Of a stretch of 64,000 bases of DNA, positions 17,932 to 27,047 are shown one piece after another. The notes under the pieces were generated by a model that saw nothing but the letters and a program-made list of their open reading frames with translations, made no database searches and was not told the origin of the DNA. Every line of letters begins with the position of its first letter. Within the stretch, counting starts at the first letter, position 1. This DNA comes from Vibrio ulleungensis. Its GTDB lineage: Bacteria; Pseudomonadota; Gammaproteobacteria; Enterobacterales; Vibrionaceae. Position numbers and translations under genes: made by a program. The stretch is from the NCBI RefSeq assembly GCF_016900875.1, contig NZ_JAFEUM010000001.1, forward strand, positions 171,241 to 235,240, in the 5' to 3' direction.

Positions 17932-20900
17932 ATGTTTACTGCATCGCATTTGCTTGCACCAGGGTATTTTGACCAATCATCGAGTAGCGATTTGGTTCAA
18001 TCTTTGTGGCAACAAATATCTCCAATGTACTGCGTTGATGAATCGGCGTGGTTACAGCAACTGATCCCCTTAGCAACACCCACTGAAGAAGAAAGTCATA
18101 CTATAGCGCTTTCTACGACTCGTTTAATTGAAGCAATTCGAGCGGACAAAAATGCCATTCAGATGATTGATGCGTTGCTGTTGGAATATAGTTTAGATAC
18201 CCAAGAGGGTATTTTGTTGATGTGCCTTGCTGAAGCATTAATGCGGATCCCCGACAAAGCCACGGCAGACGCACTCATTAAGGATAAGCTGACAGTAGCA
18301 GATTGGAAGTCGCATCTTAAACGCTCTGATTCTGTATTCGTCAATGCCTCCACGTGGGGGCTGATGTTGACTGGCAAAGTCGTGGGTATTGCGCCTCAAG
18401 ACAATGCTTCGGCCAGTTCGGCTCTTGGCGGTTTGGTTAATAAGCTTTCTGAGCCCGTAGTCAGAAAAGCGATGCAACAAGCAATGAAAATAATGGGGCA
18501 CCAGTTTGTTCTTGGTCGCACAATTGCTGAGGCGCAATCTAATGGCAAATCGGCGATGAAGAAGGGCCAAACCTACTCCTACGATATGTTGGGTGAAGCG
18601 GCGCTCACCGAGCAGGATTCGAAGAAATATTATGACGCGTATTTAGGTGCGATAGATGAAGTCGGTGCGCATACAAGGCAGCATCAGGTGGATCCAGCCC
18701 CTTCGGTGTCCATAAAACTGTCAGCGCTGCATCCTCGTTATGAAGTGGCTTGCGAAGAGCGAGTCATGGACGAGTTGTTTAGCACATTAATGAGCCTTGT
18801 TAAGCGAGCGATTGCACAAGATGTTGCTATCACCATTGACGCAGAAGAAGCCGATAGGCTCGAGCTCAGTTTACGTCTATTTGAAAAGGTCTATAGAAAT
18901 GAAGCCGTTCGGCGCTGGGGTAAGCTAGGCTTGGTGGTTCAAGCTTACTCAAAACGCGCACTTCCTGTGTTGGCGTGGCTAACGGCACTGGCTAAAGAGA
19001 TGGGCGACACCATTCCAGTGCGGTTGGTTAAAGGTGCCTATTGGGACAGTGAAATAAAATGGTCTCAGCAAGCGGGTTATCACAATTACCCCGTATTTAC
19101 GCGAAAAGAAGGGACGGATGTCTCCTATTTAGCGTGTGCTCGTTTTCTATTGAGTGACTCGGTTCGAGGTGCGCTATTTCCGCAATTCGCCAGTCACAAT
19201 GCACACACGGTCAGTGCCATAGCGTCAATGGCTAAACACGGTGATTATGAATTTCAGCGACTGCATGGCATGGGAGAGGCGTTATACGAACATGCTATTG
19301 CGGCGTATGAACAGCGCGTTCGAATTTATGCACCTGTCGGCAGCCATAAAGACCTATTGCCATACTTGGTGCGTCGACTATTGGAAAATGGTGCCAATAG
19401 CTCTTTTGTCCATCGACTCGTTGATGCAACATGTCCCATTGAAGAGTTGACCGAACACCCTGTCACAGCAATCGAGCGTCAGAGCCAGCTATTTAATAAC
19501 AAAATCCCGCTTCCATTAGAAATCTTTGAAGATAGAAAAAACTCTAAAGGTATCAATATCGATGTGGATAGTGAGCGCTTACCTTTTGAGCGTAGTGTAG
19601 AGCATTTCTTAGATCATCATTGGCAGGCGTGTTCTATTGTAAATGGAGTGACCAATCACGAAAGCATGATCAAGGATGATCAAACGAGTATTGACGTCTG
19701 CGCACCGTTTGATCGCCGAGTTAAAGTGGGACGTTGGACAACTGCTAGCCTTGATCATGTTTCCGAAGCCTTTGACGTTGCTCAGTCTTATCAGCCAACT
19801 TGGAATAGCACGCCTCGACAACAAAGAAGTACGTTACTCGAACAACTCGCCAACAGTTTGGAAGAGCATATGGACGAGTTGGTCGCCCTATGTCATATGG
19901 AAGCCGGCAAAACCATTCATGACAGTATTGACGAAGTGAGAGAAGCGGTCGATTTTTGTCGTTACTACGCGAATCAATCGCTAAAGCTAACGCCGGAAGT
20001 TATGGCTTCATTTGATGGAACGACTCGCACGATGCACTACGATGGTCGAGGAGTGTTTGTGTGTATCAGCCCTTGGAATTTCCCGCTAGCGATATTTTTG
20101 GGGCAAATTAGTGCAGCACTAGTCACAGGCAACACTGTCGTTGCAAAACCTGCAGAGCAAACCAGTTTGATCGCTTTTCGCACTGTTGAGCTTATGTTGG
20201 AAGTTGGCTTTCCTAAACAGGCCATCCAATTGATTCTTGGAAGTGGCAAGGAGTTGGGGCAGTCACTCACATCCAATCCAAGTGTTGCGGGCGTGGCATT
20301 TACCGGTTCCACTCAGACTGCGCAAGCAATCAACCGCAGTTTGAGTGCACGAGGAGTCGGCAGTGTCCCTCTGATTGCTGAAACCGGTGGCCAAAATGCG
20401 ATGATTGTTGACAGTACTGCGTTACCTGAACAAGTTGTGCAAGATGCTGTTCGATCGGCGTTTGCATCGGCTGGCCAGCGCTGCTCAGCGCTGCGTGTCT
20501 TATACGTACAAGAAGATATCGCACCAAGAATAGAAACCTTAATCAAAGGTGCAATGGAGCAGTTGAGCATTGGCATCCCATATCATCATTCAACGGATGT
20601 TGGACCGGTCATTGATAACGCGGCAAAACAGAAATTGCTGAAACACATTCAACACCATCAAAACAGCGTGATTGCTCAGTTGGAGATCGGTGATGTCTGT
20701 GCGCAGGGTGATTTTGTCCCACCAACAGTGATTCGTTTAGAGTCTATTGCCCAACTGGAACAAGAGATGTTTGGCCCAATCATGCATATCATTCATTTTA
20801 AATCGGATCAGTTGCCGCAAGTGGTCGAAGCAATCAATCAAACGGGCTTTGGCTTAACGCTGGGTGTTCACAGCCGAAATGAAACCACCTATCGCTGGAT

Positions 20901-21060
20901 AGAAAGACACGTTCGGGTTGGCAACTGCTACATCAATAGAGATCAAGTTGGTGCGGTTGTTGGTGTCCAACCCTTTGGTGGGCAGGGATTGTCTGGGACT
21001 GGGCCTAAAGCGGGTGGCCCGAGATACTTAGCGCGTTTTAGTGCAAGTCGTTGGCAGTAA
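17932..21060 (+). CDS. putA: Bifunctional proline dehydrogenase / L-glutamate-gamma-semialdehyde dehydrogenase
   Basis: A 1042-residue PutA that oxidises proline to glutamate in two steps. The FAD proline dehydrogenase barrel (about 100-480) shows S-I-K-L-S-A-L-H-P-R-Y and R-L-V-K-G-A-Y-W-D. The NAD aldehyde dehydrogenase half (about 560-1035) has the general-base glutamate near 817 in A-E-T-G-G-Q-N and the catalytic cysteine near 850 in G-Q-R-C-S-A. There is no N-terminal ribbon-helix-helix, so unlike E. coli PutA it is not a repressor, and no C-terminal extra domain; a look-alike of that domain is encoded next door. GAGG precedes the ATG. Confidence 0.96.
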   Translation: MFTASHLLAPGYFDQSSSSDLVQSLWQQISPMYCVDESAWLQQLIPLATPTEEESHTIALSTTRLIEAIRADKNAIQMIDALLLEYSLDTQEGILLMCLAEALMRIPDKATADALIKDKLTVADWKSHLKRSDSVFVNASTWGLMLTGKVVGIAPQDNASASSALGGLVNKLSEPVVRKAMQQAMKIMGHQFVLGRTIAEAQSNGKSAMKKGQTYSYDMLGEAALTEQDSKKYYDAYLGAIDEVGAHTRQHQVDPAPSVSIKLSALHPRYEVACEERVMDELFSTLMSLVKRAIAQDVAITIDAEEADRLELSLRLFEKVYRNEAVRRWGKLGLVVQAYSKRALPVLAWLTALAKEMGDTIPVRLVKGAYWDSEIKWSQQAGYHNYPVFTRKEGTDVSYLACARFLLSDSVRGALFPQFASHNAHTVSAIASMAKHGDYEFQRLHGMGEALYEHAIAAYEQRVRIYAPVGSHKDLLPYLVRRLLENGANSSFVHRLVDATCPIEELTEHPVTAIERQSQLFNNKIPLPLEIFEDRKNSKGINIDVDSERLPFERSVEHFLDHHWQACSIVNGVTNHESMIKDDQTSIDVCAPFDRRVKVGRWTTASLDHVSEAFDVAQSYQPTWNSTPRQQRSTLLEQLANSLEEHMDELVALCHMEAGKTIHDSIDEVREAVDFCRYYANQSLKLTPEVMASFDGTTRTMHYDGRGVFVCISPWNFPLAIFLGQISAALVTGNTVVAKPAEQTSLIAFRTVELMLEVGFPKQAIQLILGSGKELGQSLTSNPSVAGVAFTGSTQTAQAINRSLSARGVGSVPLIAETGGQNAMIVDSTALPEQVVQDAVRSAFASAGQRCSALRVLYVQEDIAPRIETLIKGAMEQLSIGIPYHHSTDVGPVIDNAAKQKLLKHIQHHQNSVIAQLEIGDVCAQGDFVPPTVIRLESIAQLEQEMFGPIMHIIHFKSDQLPQVVEAINQTGFGLTLGVHSRNETTYRWIERHVRVGNCYINRDQVGAVVGVQPFGGQGLSGTGPKAGGPRYLARFSASRWQ

Positions 21061-21073
21061 TTGGAGAGCTATT

Positions 21074-21742
21074 ATGAATAATACACTTATTAAGACCGAT
21101 GCGATGAGCGCATTTCAGACTTGGTATTTGGTGGACATTGACGCTCGCATTGAGTTAGTGGCGAAATCCTTTCTTCACCACGAAGTGTGTGATGACGTTA
21201 CGATGGCGAAGATTCGCAATGACATTGAGATATTTGTGAGTAAGACGCTACCAATGCCTGGTCCAACGGGCGAAAGCAATGAGCTTTACACGCAAGGGCG
21301 TGGCGTGGCGTTGATTGGCGATTTTACGGCACACGGTGACTCTTTAAGCGTGCTTGTCCATGTGGTGATTGCTTTGATGACCGGCAACACCGCATTGGTT
21401 GCCACCGATTCTGAGGCGCTCTCAGGTAGACTAAACACTGTAGGGTTAGACTTTCCTCAGGGTGTGCTGCAAGTGGTATCGATTGAAGAATGGATGCAGT
21501 TGTGCGACGAAAACATTGCCGTCGTTACTTTGGTGGGAGAACAAGCACCAACCGCGGAGACCGCGTCATTATTGGCTGGCAATATCGGGGCGATAACTGC
21601 GATCATTGAGGATACGGGGCATCTGGACTCATCGCTACTCAATGACCCAAGGTTGAGTTTCCGCTACATCACAGAGTGCACCCGCACTATTAACGTGACT
21701 GCCGTTGGGGGAAATGCCACCTTATTGGAGCTGAGCCACTAA
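21074..21742 (+). CDS. Stand-alone PutA C-terminal ALDH-superfamily domain protein
   Basis: A 222-residue protein 13 bases after putA with GGAGAG before its ATG. It resembles the C-terminal ALDH-superfamily (Rossmann-like) domain of long PutA proteins: Y-T-Q-G-R-G-V-A-L-I-G-D-F (about 73-85), L-M-T-G-N-T-A-L-V-A-T, and above all the terminal N-V-T-A-V-G-G-N-A-T-L-L motif, which in long PutAs completes the aldehyde dehydrogenase active site and substrate channel. It has no catalytic cysteine or glutamate of its own. It likely binds PutA in trans. Databases may label such proteins as dehydrogenases, which the missing residues do not support. Confidence 0.75.
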   Translation: MNNTLIKTDAMSAFQTWYLVDIDARIELVAKSFLHHEVCDDVTMAKIRNDIEIFVSKTLPMPGPTGESNELYTQGRGVALIGDFTAHGDSLSVLVHVVIALMTGNTALVATDSEALSGRLNTVGLDFPQGVLQVVSIEEWMQLCDENIAVVTLVGEQAPTAETASLLAGNIGAITAIIEDTGHLDSSLLNDPRLSFRYITECTRTINVTAVGGNATLLELSH

Positions 21743-21958
21743 GAACTTTCTAGTACTTTAGTTGAGGTGATGCCTTGCCGCTGGCAAGGCATATCTTGGT
21801 CGTAATTTGAACGTGATGATGATCAACCTTTAACTGGTAAGTCCTGATGATATGGCGAGAAAGCACACAGTTTTGATACTTTAGTGGTACAAAACTAAAG
21901 CAATTTAATAGAGTAGTTTGAATAACTGATAAATTGAAAGATAAGTCGAGAGGAAGTG

Positions 21959-22198
21959 ATGCCTCAACTATTTTGCTGCGAATGTGAGCGTGAAACTCAG
22001 CACAAATCTCTGGTAAAGCGAAAGTTAACACCAAAATCTGCAATGTTTTTGTCGATACTAACTTTTGGCTCAAGCAAGTTTGACGACAACGAGGAGTTTG
22101 TTCATCGCTATTTTTGTCGAGAATGTAACCAGCAAACTAGTCTAGAAAATCAGTCAAGATCACATTTAATAAGCCAAGCGATTGTTGACGTAAAGTAA
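21959..22198 (+). CDS. Small zinc-ribbon-like protein
   Basis: A 79-residue protein of unknown function. It has two Cys-x-x-Cys pairs, C-C-E-C-E near residue 7 and C-R-E-C-N near residue 59, spaced as in a zinc ribbon, with a lysine-rich segment between them. The chosen ATG at 21959 has GAGAGG at good spacing; a GTG immediately before it is less likely. It stands alone between putA and a bidirectional terminator. Presumably it binds DNA, RNA or a protein through the ribbon. Confidence 0.65.
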   Translation: MPQLFCCECERETQHKSLVKRKLTPKSAMFLSILTFGSSKFDDNEEFVHRYFCRECNQQTSLENQSRSHLISQAIVDVK

Positions 22199-22212
22199 TG
22201 AATTTAAAAATA

Positions 22213-22239
22213 AAAAAGCAGCCATTGGCTGCTTTTTTT
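22213..22239. terminator. Bidirectional terminator
   Basis: AAAAAAGCAGCCA/TGGCTGCTTTTTTT is a near-perfect palindrome with A and T tracts on both sides. It lies between the convergent zinc-ribbon gene and the 55-residue gene and can serve both. Confidence 0.85.
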
Positions 22240-22256
22240 ATGGGTGATTGCTAAGC

Positions 22257-22424
22257 TTATGCTGCTGTCGACAAATCTACTGAGAAGTCTTCACCATCTA
22301 GCTGTACTGGCCAGCCGTATGAGCTGTACTCTTCCGCTAGTGCTACGGCGATTTCTTTAGAAACAGTTACTGTATTCCAAGACCCAATTCCCAATGGAAT
22401 GTACGACAATGTTGCTTTAATCAT
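22257..22424 (-). CDS. 55-residue protein of unknown function
   Basis: A short open frame with ATG at 22422-22424, a TAAGGA ribosome site close upstream, and a TAA at 22257-22259 followed by a terminator. The product is neutral to acidic, begins M-I-K-A-T-L-S-Y, has a glycine/tryptophan turn (G-I-G-S-W-N) and a conserved-looking A-L-A-E-E-Y-S-S-Y-G-W-P core. It has no signal peptide or membrane helix and no domain I know. Codon use, ribosome site and terminator make it a likely real gene. A 15-base palindrome at 22469 may control it. Confidence 0.6.
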   Translation of the reverse strand: MIKATLSYIPLGIGSWNTVTVSKEIAVALAEEYSSYGWPVQLDGEDFSVDLSTAA

Positions 22425-22805
22425 TTTCCTTACCCTCGCAAAAATCTTCCTAGTTATTATTATGCGCCTTACCCTAAGGGTAACTTCTTACACTTTACAC
22501 ATACATTATTGACTTTTTTCTGACATAAGGCTTTCTAAATTAGCTCAAAAGATTGATTAGAAAGCACACATTTGTCAGTGTTTTGTATCTGCCTGTTAAT
22601 GAATAATAAGATCATTGATACGCTGAATGCCTTATATACCGTGGCGTGATCGAGATCTTACATTTGATCACACTTATCTTAGTGAATACTAAATCAATGT
22701 TTCGATTTAGCTCATACTGTACGGTATAGAATCAATTTTCAAATTTGGCTCATAACAGGATAATATGTAAGCAATTATTGCGCCGAAACTACGAGATAAG
22801 ATCGG
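22425..22805. promoter_or_regulatory. Divergent control region of the 55-residue gene and the Lrp-family gene
   Basis: This 381-base AT-rich gap holds palindrome TTACCCTAAGGGTAA (22469-22483), and an imperfect 25-base direct repeat at 22692-22716 and 22730-22753 (AATCAAT...GCTCATA), with a third partial copy TTAGCTCA at 22540. The repeat pair ends about 52 bases before the Lrp-family start, suiting autoregulation. Confidence 0.45.
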
Positions 22806-23285
22806 ATGAAATTAGATAGAGTCGATAAACAGATATTGAGGTTATTGCATAAACAAGGCCGGATGCCTGTCGTTGAGTTGGCAAAAGCCGTTAACTTGAC
22901 CACATCCCCATGTTCTGAGCGGGTCAAACGTCTAGAAAAAGAAGGCTACATTATTGGCTACCATGCGCAATTGAACCCCGAAAAGTTAGGCATGGATGTG
23001 CAAGTGTTCATACACATAAGACTGGATCAAAATAACTTTTCAATTTTCCAAAAGTTTTCAGATGCGGTAGCCGTGCTGCCAGAAATAGAGTCTTGTTATT
23101 CTTTGTCTGGTGACTTCGACACTATGATCAAAGTTCGAGTGAAAAACATGCGTGCGTACCAAGCGTTTATGGCTCACAAGTTGCCGACCCTACCAGGCGT
23201 CATTCAAACCCGAAGTGAATTTGTGATTGAAGAACATAAAACCAGCTTTGGCGTCAATGTGGATGTGTTGGACTTAGATCAATAA
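22806..23285 (+). CDS. Lrp/AsnC-family transcriptional regulator
   Basis: A 159-residue regulator with an N-terminal winged helix-turn-helix (about 5-60: D-K-Q-I-L-R-L-L, then T-S-P-C-S-E-R-V-K-R-L-E) and a C-terminal RAM/ligand domain (about 65-150: G-D-F-D-T-M-I-K-V-R-V). Family members sense amino acids and control their metabolism. Neighbours include putA and ctlX, so amino-acid control is plausible, but the true target is unknown. It is about the size of E. coli Lrp (164) and is monocistronic with a clear terminator. Confidence 0.9.
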   Translation: MKLDRVDKQILRLLHKQGRMPVVELAKAVNLTTSPCSERVKRLEKEGYIIGYHAQLNPEKLGMDVQVFIHIRLDQNNFSIFQKFSDAVAVLPEIESCYSLSGDFDTMIKVRVKNMRAYQAFMAHKLPTLPGVIQTRSEFVIEEHKTSFGVNVDVLDLDQ

Positions 23286-23304
23286 AGCCCGCAAAGCGGG
23301 CTTT
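23285..23304 (+). terminator. Terminator of the Lrp-family gene
   Basis: AAAGCCCGC-AAA-GCGGGCTTT starts at the stop codon. It is short, GC-rich and ends in a short T run. Confidence 0.8.
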
Positions 23305-23339
23305 ATAAGTGTGATGGATTATCGCATAAGGGAGTATGT

Positions 23340-25175
23340 CTATTGAGGGTCGTCTCCAATAAACCCACCGGTTTGGTGTTGCCAAAGCTGAGCATAAATG
23401 CCGCTGCCTTTGATCAATTGTTGGTGGGTACCTTCTTCTACAATTTTACCTTTATCCAAAACGATCAGGCGATCCATCGCAGCAATGGTAGAAAGACGAT
23501 GCGCTATGGCAATCACCGTTTTACCTTGCATCAATTCGTTTAAGCTTTCTTGAATCGCCGATTCAACTTCAGAGTCGAGTGCCGATGTTGCCTCATCCAA
23601 GATAAGTAGTGGTGCATCTTTGAGCAATACTCGCGAGATTGCGATGCGTTGTCTTTGCCCACCAGATAGCTTAACGCCACGCTCGCCAACTTGTGCATCG
23701 TAGCCAATATTACCAAACGGGTCGGTCAGGGTTTCGATGAACTCGTGGGCTTGTGCTTGTGACGTTGCCTTGATCAATTGCTCTTCTGTCGCATCGGGGC
23801 GTCCGTATAAAATATTGTCACGGATGGAGCGATGCAGCAGTGACGTATCTTGAGTCACCATGCCAATATTACTGCGCAAAGAGTCTTGGGTTACAGCATC
23901 AATAGGCTGTCCGTCTATTCGAATTTGGCCTTGCTCAACATCATGAAAACGCAGCAGAAGATTGACTAGCGTTGACTTGCCAGCACCTGAGCGTCCCACA
24001 AGACCGACTTTTTCACCCGGCTTGATGGTGAGGTTAAGGTGATCAATGACACCTTTATTCTCACCATAGTGGAAACTAACATCGTCAAAGGCGATCTCCC
24101 CTTTAGCCACATCAATAGGCTTTGCCTCTTTTTTGTCAGTAATGTCGATAGGCTTGGAGAGTGTCGATGCGCCATCAACTACAGTACCTATATTTTCAAA
24201 CAGTGAACCGACTTCCCACATGATCCACATAGACATGCCGTTAATACGCAGCGCCAAACTAATCGCAATCGCAATAGCACCAATCGAAATTGCACTGTCC
24301 ATCCACAGCATTATGGATAGAGCGGCAATGCTGAATACCAAGATGTAATTGGTGATCTCTACACACACATCAAAGCCAGTAACTAGGCGCATTTGTCGAT
24401 AAACGGTTTGTAAAAAGCCATCCATGCCTTCTTCCGCGTATTCGGTTTCACGAGTACTGTGCGAAAACAGCTTAACGGTGGCGATGTTAGTGTAGCTGTC
24501 TACAATTCGTCCGGTCATCATCGATCGAGCTTCGGCTTGCTGTGAAGCAACATTTTTAAGCTTAGGTACGAAGTAAATTTGAATACCTACATAGACCGCT
24601 AACCAGACTAAAAATGGCACCATTAAACGAACGTCCGCACTGGCTAGCAATATCACGATAGAGGTGAAGTAAACGGCGACATAGACAAACACATCCATGG
24701 TTTTCATAACGCTTTCGCGAACCGCCAGCGAGGTTTGCATGACTTTGGTGGCAACACGTCCAGCAAAGTCGTCTTGGTAAAATGACAGGCTTTGTTTTAG
24801 TAAATACCTATGGGCCGACCAACGGATCGACATTGGGTAGTTACCAAGTAAACTTTGATGAACCAACAGCGAGTAGACGACGATCAGGATGGGCATGACC
24901 ACGAGTAAAAGAATGCCGTAAAACCAGAGTGTTGAGCCATTGTCTTCTAAAAAGGTTGCGGGATCGCTTTGGGACAACCAATCGACCAGTTGCCCCATAA
25001 AGCCAAATAATGACACTTCGACAATGGCGACGACAGTACTCATGATGGCCATCAAGATCAGTGGTACTTCAAATCCCTTGGTGTAGTGACGACAAAAAGC
25101 AAACACCCCTTTTGGTGGTTGCCCGGGATCGTCTTGCGGGAAGGCTTGAGTGAAGCCTTCAAACAGTTTGAACAT
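23340..25175 (-). CDS. ABC-type exporter (half-transporter, ATPase and permease fused)
   Basis: A 611-residue MdlB/MsbA-like exporter. The membrane domain (about 25-330) has about six hydrophobic segments. The ATPase domain has Walker A G-R-S-G-A-G-K-S-T (near 395), signature L-S-G-G-Q-R-Q (near 500) and Walker B L-L-I-L-D-E-A (near 520). The substrate cannot be told; such proteins export lipids, drugs or peptides as dimers. It stands alone on the minus strand between the Lrp-family gene and ctlX, and no partner half-transporter adjoins it, so a homodimer is likely. Confidence 0.9.
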   Translation of the reverse strand: MFKLFEGFTQAFPQDDPGQPPKGVFAFCRHYTKGFEVPLILMAIMSTVVAIVEVSLFGFMGQLVDWLSQSDPATFLEDNGSTLWFYGILLLVVMPILIVVYSLLVHQSLLGNYPMSIRWSAHRYLLKQSLSFYQDDFAGRVATKVMQTSLAVRESVMKTMDVFVYVAVYFTSIVILLASADVRLMVPFLVWLAVYVGIQIYFVPKLKNVASQQAEARSMMTGRIVDSYTNIATVKLFSHSTRETEYAEEGMDGFLQTVYRQMRLVTGFDVCVEITNYILVFSIAALSIMLWMDSAISIGAIAIAISLALRINGMSMWIMWEVGSLFENIGTVVDGASTLSKPIDITDKKEAKPIDVAKGEIAFDDVSFHYGENKGVIDHLNLTIKPGEKVGLVGRSGAGKSTLVNLLLRFHDVEQGQIRIDGQPIDAVTQDSLRSNIGMVTQDTSLLHRSIRDNILYGRPDATEEQLIKATSQAQAHEFIETLTDPFGNIGYDAQVGERGVKLSGGQRQRIAISRVLLKDAPLLILDEATSALDSEVESAIQESLNELMQGKTVIAIAHRLSTIAAMDRLIVLDKGKIVEEGTHQQLIKGSGIYAQLWQHQTGGFIGDDPQ

Positions 25176-25521
25176 AGTGTTTTCCTAAACAGAGTAAGCA
25201 AAGAGGACGATTGTTAGAAAACCCTTGAGAAGGCGCTGTGAAATGCATTGCTTAAATCATCCGTGACGAGTCTATTGTATACCTGTTAAAAGGGTAGTGC
25301 GACGAAAAAACAGACAAACATAACAACATCAACTGTTTACATAACTTTATATCGGCTGCTGTTAGGGTAGCTTTAGTTAAAAGCAATAATTGCTGAATAT
25401 TCGTTATTACTAAGTGAAAATTGCTGCGATTGTTTCAAAAAGTAAGGGTAAACGGTAAAAGTAAGGGTTACAAACTGATTACAATTGGCTTTCGTCCTAA
25501 ATTTGGTTAAAGGAATTAACC
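25176..25521. promoter_or_regulatory. Divergent region before ctlX with a direct repeat
   Basis: A 346-base AT-rich gap between the ABC exporter and ctlX. AAAAGTAAGGGT occurs at 25437-25448 and 25457-25468, 20 bases apart, about 55-85 bases before the ctlX ATG. No gene is supported. Confidence 0.4.
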
Positions 25522-26487
25522 ATGCGTTCACTCGATTTTTTATCGCATAAGCCAAAATTGGCTGTTCAAAATACTCGTCATGTTGTGATGGTGCCGCCCA
25601 AAGAGTTTGGGTTTAACCCACAAACGGCAGCGGATAATGAGTTTCAGCACAGCAGCTCTCTGACCTCTGAGAAAATCCGTGAACGGGCGATGAGTGAATT
25701 TCAGCGCATGGTCACTGCACTTCGAGAAAATGGCGTCAATGTGATGCCGTTGGATTATTCCCCAAGTAAAATGTCGACACCTGATGCCGTGTTTCCAAAC
25801 AACTGGTTTTGCTCGTTACCTAATGGCGAATTACACCTGTTTCCCATGGCCTGCGCCAATCGACGAGAAGAGGTTCGCACCGATCAGCTTACGCAGCTTC
25901 TCACTCAGCACAGCTTTCACCTGAAAAATGTGCAAGATCACTGGTTAGACGATGCCATCCACGAAAGCTTTTTAGAAAGCACGGGTGTGATGATTTTTGA
26001 TCATCAAAATCGTGAGTTGTACGCAGGGCTTTCACAGCGGTGCGATCGCGATCTTTTAGAGCGATTTGCCGAGCAGGTAGGTTATCGAGCGATCACTTTC
26101 CAAACCCAAACTCAATCTGGCACCCCGGTGTATCACACCAATGTAATGATGGCGGTAGGTGAACGTTTTGCGGTGATTTGTGATGAAGTGATCCCAGAGT
26201 TTGAAAGGCGTTATGTGATTAAGCAGTTAGCAAAAACGAAACAGGTGATCTCAATCAATGCTGAGCAAATGGCTCATTTTTGTGGAAATATTTTGCAGTT
26301 AGAGAACGCTAAAGGTAACAAGCTGATTGCCATGTCACAGTCTGCGTTTGATCATTTCTCCGATGCGCAAAAGGCGCAGTTGGCCTCTCATGGAAAGTTA
26401 CTGCCGTTTGATGTGTCTACCATCGAATCCATTGGCGGTGGCAGTGTGCGTTGCATGCTGGCGGAGGTGTTTGCGCAGCAGCAATGA
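25522..26487 (+). CDS. ctlX: Citrulline hydrolase-type amidinotransferase-fold protein CtlX
   Basis: A 321-residue guanidino-group-modifying enzyme of the CtlX type. The active site is visible: P-D-A-V-F-P-N-N-W (about 88-96), the histidine in Y-H-T-N-V-M-M (His205 or so) and the nucleophilic cysteine in G-G-G-S-V-R-C-M (about Cys311). CtlX hydrolyses citrulline to ornithine, ammonia and carbon dioxide, feeding nitrogen and ornithine into metabolism. It stands alone here and no arginine deiminase gene adjoins it. The Lrp-family gene 2.2 kb upstream is a candidate regulator but that is inference. Confidence 0.85.
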   Translation: MRSLDFLSHKPKLAVQNTRHVVMVPPKEFGFNPQTAADNEFQHSSSLTSEKIRERAMSEFQRMVTALRENGVNVMPLDYSPSKMSTPDAVFPNNWFCSLPNGELHLFPMACANRREEVRTDQLTQLLTQHSFHLKNVQDHWLDDAIHESFLESTGVMIFDHQNRELYAGLSQRCDRDLLERFAEQVGYRAITFQTQTQSGTPVYHTNVMMAVGERFAVICDEVIPEFERRYVIKQLAKTKQVISINAEQMAHFCGNILQLENAKGNKLIAMSQSAFDHFSDAQKAQLASHGKLLPFDVSTIESIGGGSVRCMLAEVFAQQQ

Positions 26488-26560
26488 CAGCTTTGCTCTA
26501 TCAGCTCGACGCGTAATGAGTTGGTTGGTGGAACAGTCTAGAATCCACCACCACTCAACA

Positions 26561-27043
26561 TTATGGTATTTGCGTCCACAGCATGATGCTGGTCGATAGA
26601 TCATTTTCAGCAGCATGTACCTGTGTAAAGCCATGCTGGGTGTAAAACGAGACTAATTGATTGTCACATTGTAGATATAGTCTATGTACACCAATCGCGC
26701 TCGCTTGCTGTTTGGCGCGCGTGAGTAACGCACTGGCAATACCTTTGCCTCTATAGTCTGGGTGCGTGTACACCCCACCCACCCAATGCTCATAGTCAAG
26801 ATAGTGTTTGTTCTCTCTGATTTTGAGCTCCAATGCGCCAACCAGCACATTGTCGATATGACAAACTAACGCCATTGGGAGTTCGCTGTTATTGGCGGCT
26901 TTCTCTCGGACGTTTTTAAGCACCATATCGAGTGTGACAGCTGGGGCATGTTGCGCCCATTCATCGTAGTACCAAATGGCTATCTTGTTGGCTTCATCTG
27001 GGCATTGGGCCAATAGTGATATGTTCAGGTACTCGTTTACCAA
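26561..27043 (-). CDS. GNAT-family N-acetyltransferase
   Basis: A 160-residue acetyltransferase with motif A G-V-Y-T-H-P-D-Y-R-G-K-G-I-A-S-A-L-L (about 90-107) and C-terminal Y-T-Q-H-G-F. The start appears to be a TTG at 27041-27043, since the next in-frame ATG is near residue 39 and would cut into the domain. It begins only 4 bases after the methyltransferase gene ends, so translation is probably coupled. Substrate unknown. The two genes read leftward as an operon. Confidence 0.8.
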   Translation of the reverse strand: MVNEYLNISLLAQCPDEANKIAIWYYDEWAQHAPAVTLDMVLKNVREKAANNSELPMALVCHIDNVLVGALELKIRENKHYLDYEHWVGGVYTHPDYRGKGIASALLTRAKQQASAIGVHRLYLQCDNQLVSFYTQHGFTQVHAAENDLSTSIMLWTQIP

Positions 27044-27047
27044 TGCT

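Noticed and set aside
21750..22073. A leftward 107-residue frame after the putA partner
   Set aside because: It overlaps the better-supported zinc-ribbon gene on the other strand and has no recognisable motif.
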